From Opitutaceae bacterium (GTDB lineage: Bacteria; Verrucomicrobiota; Verrucomicrobiia; Opitutales; Opitutaceae): a DNA stretch of 64,000 nt. The translations under genes and the position numbers were made by a program. The stretch is from positions 1 through 64,000 of the forward strand of contig JANQSC010000044.1 of the NCBI GenBank assembly GCA_028284235.1, written 5' to 3'. Within the stretch, counting starts at the first letter, position 1; each line of letters starts with the position of its first letter. Below, piece after piece: positions 1-8,100 of this stretch. The notes under the pieces were generated by a model, which was not told the DNA's origin, ran no database searches, and saw only the letters and a program-made list of their open reading frames with translations.

Positions 1-2646
1 AGCTACCGCGTCGGTCGCTACGATGAAAGCCGCGGACCCAACGGAATCCTGTTTGGCGTCAGCAATGCCGGTGGATTGACCAACCAGACGTCGATTGCCG
101 CGAATACGCAGCGCGACAGCGGGAAGATCAGCCTCAGCTTCGGATCGAATGATCGAAATCGAGCCACCATCAACCTGAACCGTGTCCTCATCGAGGACAA
201 GCTGGCGATCGCGCTCGCAGGCGTGAATCAGGAGAATGGCGGCTGGCGCACCTACGACTTCAACGACAAAGAGAGAATCTACGGCGCAGTCACCTACAAG
301 GCGAACGATCGTTTGACGCTTCGAGCCAACTACGAGTCGGGCGTCGATACCAGAGCGGTCGTCAAGCCGATCACTTCCAATGACCAAGCCTTGGCTTGGT
401 GGGACAACGGAGCGGCGACGCTTGAGCCGGCGAACCGGAATTCCACCGCGGATGAAAAGGCGGTCGGAATCGCCAATCGATGGGGCAACGACAACGGGAA
501 CAACCGTCGCTTTGTTTATATTGAAGATGATGGCGGAACGTTTTTCGACGGCGTAGGCACCTTCCTCACGCACTCGTACAACAATACGGCTGCGATCGCT
601 CCGGACGGAACACCCGGCGGCGGGGGAACCCACTTGATTAACGACACGAGCTTCATGCCCTACGAAGTGAATGCGGCGGGCAGCGCCTCATGGCGGGAAA
701 CGAAGTTCTACAACTACTCCGTCTTTGCCGACTTTCGCGTCACGGACAACTTCTTTGTCAACGTTTCCCACAACTACCAAGAAGTCGATATTGACATCCC
801 GTACGTTAACGGAGTGAACCCTACTTTGCGTGGCGATCCGAATACGCTGTTGGGGAACGACGATGGCGACGTGGCGAACCCGTATGCGGGAAGCTTGTAT
901 TATGAAGCTCAATACTTGAGGGACTCTCGACTCTCCACTCAGGAAGAAACGCGCTTGTCGCTTTCGTACGATCTCAATTCCGACGGCTGGATGGGCGAGC
1001 ACCGTTTCGGCGCGATGGTCTCGCAAACCGATCTGTTCGACCGACGCGTCAACCGCGAGCTCGTACTGGGAGGCGATCCCTTCGGAACTAATGGCGACTT
1101 CACGCATGGCAACAATGTCGTACGCGTGCGTAAATATGTGGAGGACGTAAACGATCCCTACAGCTTTCGCCTGGGAGACTGGCGCGAGGTTCCCGAAACG
1201 CTCACCGTCGACGGAGTCGAGTATCCCGTGGTATGGGGCAATATGGAGCGTCTGACATCGACGGGCGTCTCCAACGTTCGCCAGAATCTCGCGGCGGACA
1301 CTGTGACCGATACGCGACTCGCGGTGGTCCAAAGCCACTTCCTCAATCGCAAGCTCGTCACCACGATCGGCTATCGCGAGGACGACGCCCGGAACTCGGT
1401 TTACGGTCACTACGTGGATCCGCTCTACGGATTGACGCCAGACTTGTCCCTGCCGGACCAGACCGTGCTGGAGTACAGCGGGTCGACCCGCACTGCGGGA
1501 GTTGTCTACCATGTGTCGGACAATTTCTATCTCGTCGCAAACGAATCCAGCAACATCGGCATCCCGGAGTTCAATCGGAATATGCTCCCCGATGGCGAGC
1601 CGCCCGTGCCCGCGGACGGCGAAGGCGTCGACTACGGAATTGGATTCGATCTCTTCGACCGGAAGGTAACCGGACGGCTGGTCTACTACGAGGCTGCCGA
1701 GTACGGGATTTCCAATGGCGGCAATCACCGAGCCTACAACGATCGCATCGGCGTCGCTGTGGGCGACTACTTGGTGAACGATGCGGCCGCGTTCGCCTCG
1801 CAAGAGGATTGGGAGTCGTTCCTCGCTGGACAAAACTTGAATCCGTTCTGGAACGGCCGCTATCAGGATACCGTCGCTGAAGGATACGAGCTGACGCTGA
1901 CCGCGAATCCCACCCAAAATTGGAGTCTCATCCTCAACGCCTCGGAAACGGATCGCACGACTGCCGGATTCTTCGAAGGGGAAGTCGACTACTTTGGATT
2001 CCTCCGGGGCGACGACGGGCTTCTGGTGCAGGGCGTGAATCTAGTCGATGGAGAGTACGTCGTCGATCCCGACGCGTTTACTTCCGACGGTGCAGTCGCT
2101 CGATGGCTCGACGTCGAGTCGACTTATCTGACGGGCGACGAAAACTTCACCACGATCACGACGACGGCCGATGGCGGTGAACGCAGCGTCGCGCAGGAAG
2201 TGTTCGAGCTAATCGACGTAATCAACGACGCCAAGATCGCGAACGAAAAGCGCTGGGGCCTGAGGCCTTACAAAGTGAAGCTCTGGACCAAGTACGACTT
2301 CAATGAAGGTCCGATGAAAGGCTTTACGGTTGGCGGCGGCTACCGCTGGACAAGCCCCAACGTAATGGACGAGGACGACGAAGGGAACGAGATCGAAGGC
2401 GAAGCGATTATCGCCACCGATTTGATGGCCCGCTACACGCTTGCCAATGGAATTGGCAATCTAGACGGGAAGCTGTCCTTCCAGCTCAACATCTCGAACG
2501 TGTTCGATAAGACCGACATCGTTCCGCAGCGGTACAGCGTGGACGGCGATTATCTCTATCCGGGAGGAGACCGCGGAATCGCGTATCGCCGCTACGATTT
2601 GGTGCCGCCCAGGGAATTCCGTTTCACGACGACCTATTCCTTTTAG
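1..2646 (+). CDS. TonB-dependent receptor, 5' truncated by window edge
   Basis: Outer-membrane, energy-coupled importer, probably for an oligosaccharide. The frame is open from base 1. The first visible residues, ending in RGPNGILFGVSNAGG, are the end of the plug domain as seen in verrucomicrobial TonB receptors, so signal peptide, TonB box and most of the plug lie outside the window. About 880 residues remain, nearly all beta-barrel, with many alternating aromatic/polar strands and a C-terminal phenylalanine (TTTYSF) as expected for BAM-dependent insertion. The first in-window ATG (76) is internal and not the start. A strong terminator follows, so it is transcribed apart from the downstream sulfatase. 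The substrate is inferred only from neighbouring sulfatases and esterases. Confidence 0.93.
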   Translation, partial: SYRVGRYDESRGPNGILFGVSNAGGLTNQTSIAANTQRDSGKISLSFGSNDRNRATINLNRVLIEDKLAIALAGVNQENGGWRTYDFNDKERIYGAVTYKANDRLTLRANYESGVDTRAVVKPITSNDQALAWWDNGAATLEPANRNSTADEKAVGIANRWGNDNGNNRRFVYIEDDGGTFFDGVGTFLTHSYNNTAAIAPDGTPGGGGTHLINDTSFMPYEVNAAGSASWRETKFYNYSVFADFRVTDNFFVNVSHNYQEVDIDIPYVNGVNPTLRGDPNTLLGNDDGDVANPYAGSLYYEAQYLRDSRLSTQEETRLSLSYDLNSDGWMGEHRFGAMVSQTDLFDRRVNRELVLGGDPFGTNGDFTHGNNVVRVRKYVEDVNDPYSFRLGDWREVPETLTVDGVEYPVVWGNMERLTSTGVSNVRQNLAADTVTDTRLAVVQSHFLNRKLVTTIGYREDDARNSVYGHYVDPLYGLTPDLSLPDQTVLEYSGSTRTAGVVYHVSDNFYLVANESSNIGIPEFNRNMLPDGEPPVPADGEGVDYGIGFDLFDRKVTGRLVYYEAAEYGISNGGNHRAYNDRIGVAVGDYLVNDAAAFASQEDWESFLAGQNLNPFWNGRYQDTVAEGYELTLTANPTQNWSLILNASETDRTTAGFFEGEVDYFGFLRGDDGLLVQGVNLVDGEYVVDPDAFTSDGAVARWLDVESTYLTGDENFTTITTTADGGERSVAQEVFELIDVINDAKIANEKRWGLRPYKVKLWTKYDFNEGPMKGFTVGGGYRWTSPNVMDEDDEGNEIEGEAIIATDLMARYTLANGIGNLDGKLSFQLNISNVFDKTDIVPQRYSVDGDYLYPGGDRGIAYRRYDLVPPREFRFTTTYSF

Positions 2647-2673
2647 AATCGAAAAGCATGCGATTCATACGGG

Positions 2674-2708
2674 CGCGGATCCCCTTGGGTTGGGGATCCG
2701 CGTTTTTA
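2674..2708 (+). terminator. Rho-independent terminator of the TonB receptor gene
   Basis: An 11-bp perfect stem, CGCGGATCCCC (2674-2684) with GGGGATCCGCG (2692-2702), has a 7-nt loop and is followed by TTTTT. It starts 28 bases after the stop codon. Confidence 0.9.
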
Positions 2709-2712
2709 ATAA

Positions 2713-2818
2713 ATCCTAATCCTAATCATACTCATAATCCTAATCAAAAACAGAAATGAGGTGGGTGGGTGAATGTGATGAAGATTATGATTAGGATTAA
2801 GATTATGACTTTTTGATT
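2713..2818. repeat. CTAATC-type low-complexity inverted repeat
   Basis: Tandem variants of TCCTAATC and TCATAATC (2713-2750) are mirrored after about 30 bases by GATTAGGATTAAGATTATGA-type units (2781-2818). The two arms are imperfect reverse complements and end in CAAAAA and TTTTTG. It fills the gap between the receptor terminator and the sulfatase. No gene is visible in it. Confidence 0.75.
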
Positions 2819-2880
2819 GGTTTGCGATTGGGGTTGACCCGCGGGTTTGGGCCTTCCTGTGTTTCTAGAGCGAAACCAAG

Positions 2881-4281
2881 ATGGACCGGAAACCCAATAT
2901 ACTCTTCATTCTGCTAGACGATTTCGGCTGGACGGACGCGGAGTGCTACGGAAGCAGCTTTTACGAAACGCCTCGCTTGAATCAGCTGGCTGCCGAGGGC
3001 ATGCGGTTTACCAACGCCTACGCAGCCTGTCCCGTTTGCTCGCCAACACGGGCTAGCATCCTTACCGGAAAGTATCCGGCCCGACTCGGCGCCACGCAAT
3101 GGTTCGGAGGCTTCTCCGAAGGGAAACTTGCTCACGTTCCCTACGTGGACTATCTTTCGACGGAGGAACGATCGTTGGCGAGCGCCTTGAAGGACGCCGG
3201 CTACGCGACCTGGCACGTGGGCAAGTGGCACCTAAGCCAGCATGGGGACGCGCGATTCGAAACGTATCCAGAAAAGCACGGCTTCGACGTAAACCTGGGC
3301 GGGTGCGAATGGGGGCAGCCGATGAACGGCTATTTCGCCCCCTACGGGTGCGAAACCTTGCCGGAGGGTCCCGAAGGCGAGTACTTGACGGATCGACTGA
3401 CTGACGAGGCGATCGGATTGATCGAACAAGCAGATCTGGAAACGCCTTGGTTTATGCACCTGTCCCACTATGCCGTTCATACGCCGATCGAATGCCACGC
3501 GGAGCTCGTCGAGAAGTACCGGTGCAAAAGCGAAGCGCTCGGATTGGCGGACGAAGACCCCTTTGTCGAGGGCGATCCCTTTCCGTGCCTGCACAAGCGG
3601 GAGCGAAGAATAAAGCGCCGTATTGTGCAAAGCGATCCCGTTTACGCCGCCATGGTGGAGAATATGGATACGAATGTGGGTCGCGTTTTGGACGCTCTTG
3701 ACGCGTCCGGGCAGGCGGAAAACACAATCGTGTTTTTCTTCAGCGACAACGGCGGATTGGCGACGGCGGAAGGGTCGCCCACATGCAATGCTCCGCTGAA
3801 CGAGGGCAAAGGATGGATGTACGAAGGCGGAACACGCGAGCCATTGATCGTGCGTTGGCCGGGAAAAGTCGAAGCAGGGGCAGTTTCAGAACAAGTAACG
3901 ACGTCGACGGATTTCTACCCGACGATTCTGGAGTGTGCAGACTTGCCCTTCGACGAGAAGCAGCATTGCGATGGAACGAGCATCTTGCCGGTGTTGCGCG
4001 GCGAGGCGGGCTTCGAGCGTGGACCGGTTTTCTGGCACTATCCGCACTACAGCAATCAAGGAGGCTCGCCGGGCTGCTCGATGCGGGAAGGCGATTGGAA
4101 ACTGATCGAGTTTTTTGAGGATAGTCGCCTTGAGCTCTACAATCTTCGCGACGACATCAGCGAAGAGTTCGAAATGGGTGACGAGTATCCGGAAGTTCGC
4201 GACGCATTGGCGAAAACGTTGGCTGAGTGGAGAGACTCAGTTTCGGCTTCGATTCCTCTTCCGAATCCGGAGTGGGAGTAG
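2881..4281 (+). CDS. Sulfatase (formylglycine-dependent), no signal peptide
   Basis: Type I sulfatase of the alkaline-phosphatase superfamily, hydrolysing sulfate esters of sugars. The N-terminal metal motif is LLDDFGW (D13, D14). The formylglycine site CSPTR starts at Cys53 and is intact. GKWHLS and FFFSDNGG (about residues 119 and 279) are the usual downstream metal/sulfate motifs, and length (466) is normal. The protein starts directly at MDRKPNILFI, and an in-frame TAG at 2866-2868 rules out an upstream signal peptide, unlike the other four sulfatases here. It is preceded by the TonB receptor and a repeat. Its stop codon is the TAG of a family B repeat. Substrate is unknown. Confidence 0.93.
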   Translation: MDRKPNILFILLDDFGWTDAECYGSSFYETPRLNQLAAEGMRFTNAYAACPVCSPTRASILTGKYPARLGATQWFGGFSEGKLAHVPYVDYLSTEERSLASALKDAGYATWHVGKWHLSQHGDARFETYPEKHGFDVNLGGCEWGQPMNGYFAPYGCETLPEGPEGEYLTDRLTDEAIGLIEQADLETPWFMHLSHYAVHTPIECHAELVEKYRCKSEALGLADEDPFVEGDPFPCLHKRERRIKRRIVQSDPVYAAMVENMDTNVGRVLDALDASGQAENTIVFFFSDNGGLATAEGSPTCNAPLNEGKGWMYEGGTREPLIVRWPGKVEAGAVSEQVTTSTDFYPTILECADLPFDEKQHCDGTSILPVLRGEAGFERGPVFWHYPHYSNQGGSPGCSMREGDWKLIEFFEDSRLELYNLRDDISEEFEMGDEYPEVRDALAKTLAEWRDSVSASIPLPNPEWE

Positions 4282-4358
4282 GGGGCTGGCGCTTGCGCCA
4301 CGCCGCGTAGTTGGGAAAATGATCTTCATTTGCGGCGCAGCGCAAGCGTTGGCCCTAC
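4278..4358. repeat. Family B hairpin element, copy 1
   Basis: GTAGGGGGCTGGCGCTTGCG at the left is mirrored by CGCAAGCGTTGGCCCTAC at the right around an about 25-base spacer. The TAG in the first four bases is the stop codon of the sulfatase. Other copies lie near 22.8, 34.3, 37.1, 45.9 and 48.8 kb. Confidence 0.8.
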
Positions 4359-4376
4359 GGGAGCGTTATAGAGTTT

Positions 4377-5081
4377 CTACTTCCCGATCAACCCAATCGC
4401 TTTGTCGGCGAGGCGACGGCCGAATTCCTCGTATCCGTCGACCGAATAGTGGAGATCGTCTTTAATGGTTTTGCCGTTTTTGTTAACGCCATCGTTCAAG
4501 TCGTCGGTATCCACCCATTCCACACGGCTGTTCTCATCTGCGTAGGACACTTGTAGCTCACGCATCCGAGTCCAGTGCGGATAGGTTTCGTTGTTCATGT
4601 CAAAGTCGCTGAGACGCCCGATTACGACATTGATGCGATCGTGTCCGAGGTCGGACTTGAGCTGAGCGACCACGCGATTGAAGCTGTCGACGTACAAGTC
4701 GGCCAATTGCTCGCGGGCGTCTCGTTCGCCTTGCATCCAAACAAAGGTGACGGATTGCATTGGTTGATCTCCAATGGCTTCTCTTGTCTTCGTCATCAGT
4801 TGATCGTAGAGATCTCCAATCTGCTTCGCGTTTTGACCGTCGGTCGCAACCCATTGTTTGTCCCAGCGCCGTATGGGCTGGCCGCCTTGCGCGTGTTTCA
4901 CCACGATCACGTTGTCGGCCCCAAAGGCTTCGGTCACCGCGGGCGTAAACGAACTGTTGGGATCGAGTCCGGCCATATTTGATTGTCCAGAAAGGATAAA
5001 GAGGTGGGGACCGCTTTTTTGGCACCCTGAAAGGAAAAGGACGGCGAAGAGAAAAGGGATTAGGGCGATGGAGGGTTTCAC
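4377..5081 (-). CDS. SGNH/SASA-type carbohydrate acetylesterase lipoprotein
   Basis: Probably removes O-acetyl groups from sugars (sialate O-acetylesterase-like domain). Seen from a GTG start: signal MKPSIALIPFLFAVLFLSGC with a lipobox ending at Cys20, block I GQSNM with nucleophile Ser34, WMQGERD near residue 115, and DDLHYSVDGY with the catalytic His211. The longest open frame starts at ATG 5216 but would overlap the end of the upstream protease gene and put 45 unrelated residues before the signal peptide. GTG 5081 is therefore preferred, although no clear ribosome site precedes it. The product has 234 residues, fitting a compact single-domain esterase anchored to a membrane. Confidence 0.86.
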   Translation of the reverse strand: MKPSIALIPFLFAVLFLSGCQKSGPHLFILSGQSNMAGLDPNSSFTPAVTEAFGADNVIVVKHAQGGQPIRRWDKQWVATDGQNAKQIGDLYDQLMTKTREAIGDQPMQSVTFVWMQGERDAREQLADLYVDSFNRVVAQLKSDLGHDRINVVIGRLSDFDMNNETYPHWTRMRELQVSYADENSRVEWVDTDDLNDGVNKNGKTIKDDLHYSVDGYEEFGRRLADKAIGLIGK

Positions 5082-5157
5082 TTTGGCGGATGGATTTGAG
5101 GAATGTCGAGATGCACTAGAGAGCTTATGTACACGCTCATCAACGTTAAAGAGCGCA

Positions 5158-8100
5158 TCAAGGGATTCGCTCGGTTGTGCTCGCGCTTCTCTCGAAGGGA
5201 AGGGGGTCGCCTCCAATTCTTGTAACTCTCCATCTTATATAGAGAGCGCGATTCGATTCGCTCGATAGCTCGAACGAGGATTCGATGTCGAAATATCTGC
5301 TGGACTCGTCTAATGTTTGCGTCGTCTTTGGGCGAGTTGGGTACCAAGTTTTGAGATCTTGGCTTGTTTCAAAAACGATAGAATACTCGCCGCTGGCAAC
5401 GAGCTGGTAGTTCATGGATCCCGTTACGTTTCCGTTTTCCGTTTTGAACTCTATTTGCGGAAATTCACTTTCGTTCAAGGGGTCAAGATTGAAGAGGTGC
5501 TCGAGGAAATTCGCGATTCCATCACCGTCTGTATCCGCAGTTTCATTGAATAGCGTACCATCGGTGTTAAGCGAGCTGGACACGAATAGATTGTTCGCGA
5601 TCCACTGCTCATAGCTTTGTTGTGAAAGGGCGGAGAATGACAATCTGTCTAGTCTTAGATACTTCGCTCCGCCATCTTCCGTCGCGGCATCTCGAGAAAC
5701 GGTGAATACTTCCGAGTACACGTTTTCGCTCCAAGTATTCGACTGAATCTGCCAGGCTTGGAAAGCATCGCCAAATTCTTCGTAGAGGCGATAGACCGAG
5801 TAGAATCCGGGGTATTCGAACTCAATTCGAAGCGAGCTAAACTGCCCGGGTTCGAGGTCGCCTGAGCGTATTGAATTGGACCCGTCGATCGATACGGCTC
5901 GGTCGATGGTCCAAAGGGCGTCTCCCCAGGTGCTGACCCGGAGTCCTGGCGCTTCAAGAGCGGCCCCCAGGTCTTCGACGATTGCCAGAGTGGCAGGTTC
6001 GCTGGTCGCAGTCGTCCCTCCGGAGTTCAAGACCACGTCGTAAGACCCTAGATCGGCAATTGAGACTGCATCGATATCCAACGTTGGGCTGGTCTTCCCT
6101 GGGATAGGCACGCCTTCTTTGCGCCATTGATACGAAACCGGTTCGCGAGAAAATGCGTCGACGCTAAACTCGGCTTGCCCACCAATGTAGGTGGCGAAAT
6201 TTTTTGGTTGGCCGATGATTCGCAGCGTTTCAATGCTCTCAAATGCGTCGAACCAAAGGGTCAGTTCCGACTCGTTCGATTTGTTTACGGCTATGCCGAA
6301 TACCTCAACACCTTCATCGATGGAGATTGTTTGCCATTCAGTCGTAAGCTCTAGCGATTGTTGGTGGACGTTAACTTCGGTTTGGTTGTCGAATCCGGAA
6401 ATCCGGACCCTCAGTCGCGTTGTAGGATAGTTGTCTTGGTTGTAGTCTGTCCTGCAGATTTTGATACTCCCGGACTCGATGCCTGCAGGAAAGATGGAAT
6501 AGGCGGATGCGTCTCCTTCGAATTTGATTTCCGTATCGTATCGGATTGCGTGATCATTCTCGCAGACTTCATACAAATCGCTTCCGATTATTTGTCCAAA
6601 TGGATAGGTGTCGACGGCGCGTATTACAAAGTCTTTCGAACGGCCGACATTGCCATCCGCGTCTGTAATTACGCAATAGTAGACACCCGCATGCGAGACG
6701 TCCCGTGGAACATTGTCGTCAGGAAAAAACGCTGTGTATCCAAGGGTTTCCGACACGTACTCTCTGACGAGCGCGTCGTCTTTGTACCACTTGATAGTCG
6801 CGGGCATTGCGCAGGCGAATCGCGCCGCTGTAGTCAAGTAGTAGTTCGAAACGCTGGCTCTAAACGGGTTGATCGGAGCTTCCGTCCAGAAATAGGGAGC
6901 CTGCGAAATCTGCAGATTTTCGATGTACCGAAGTTCACTAGCGGTGGAGTCCGGATTTCCTTCGCTCGTCAGCCTGACGAGGTGCTCTCCGGATGGAATA
7001 GTCGAAAAATAACCTCGCGGCGCATTCGGAGTGTTCCATTCGATCGTCGGGACTGATTCTTCGTCGATCGTTGCGCTTAGGTTGCTGTTTCGGTGGTGGA
7101 TGACCGCTGGACCGGTGATTGTTGTCTCGAGCCATGCGGATTGACTGGGCGCGAGGCGCGTTGTCAGAAAATTGCTGGCCGAATCTTCGATTCCTTCCCA
7201 GGGCGCGTCTCCTCCGGTTGTGAACGTGTATCCATCGATATCCATCGCATTCGCGATTGAATCGACGGAAAATGCGCCGGAGTCGGTTTGGCCGTGTTCA
7301 GAGGTTGCGACGATATTGAATACGTCATTCTCCGAGAGGGTATCCAGATCTAGGACAAGAGTTGAATCAGTCGACCCATCGATTGAGGCGCCGTTCCGGT
7401 ACCACTGATACGATATCTCTCCGGGTCCCCAGGCGGGCAATGATATGGTTGGGTTTGCCGCTCCTACGGCGAAGGATTCCGGAATGCGATCTATGAAGGC
7501 CGGCGCATCGCTAACTTCTAGCTTGTCGAGCCATCCCACGGATTCGGGCGTCTCCCCGATAAATCTCCAGTAGACGAAATGCTCGCCTTCGGGTACATGC
7601 ACTACCGCTTTTTTCCATTCGTCTGACGCTTCTTCTTTTCCCCAAGTGGAAACGAGATCGGCCGGTCTCGTTTTGTTGGTGAAGGCGCCCACGTACGCTT
7701 CGAAGTACCCGGTTTCGTCGAGCTTGTTCCAGTAGATGCTCAGATTCGTTGGACCAGTGAAGAACTTTCCTACGTTGTTGGCGAAACCACCATCATCCCA
7801 GTAGGAAGCTTCTCGGAAAGGGTATTGACGGGCGAACTCGAGCGCGTCTTCTCCATCGAAGGTAACTTCTCTTTGGGTTTGGATCCAGCCGTTTCGTTCG
7901 TTGCCGATCCCTCCCCATTCCGGATCGGGAAAGTCAAGCGCCTCGCCGGTGCCGAAATCGATGCTGACTTTGAAAACGCTTGTTCTAAACGAGCCGCGTT
8001 GGTTTTTAATTTCCAGGAAATACTCTCCCTGGTCCTCGTAGGCGGCATTCTCCTTGCTGAATGCTCTCGATTGTTGACCGTCGACGGGAACGCCATTGTG

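Noticed and set aside
688-1917. 409-residue open frame on the minus strand inside the TonB receptor gene
   Set aside because: It mirrors the receptor frame and has no recognisable domain or start site; it is a shadow of GC-rich coding sequence.
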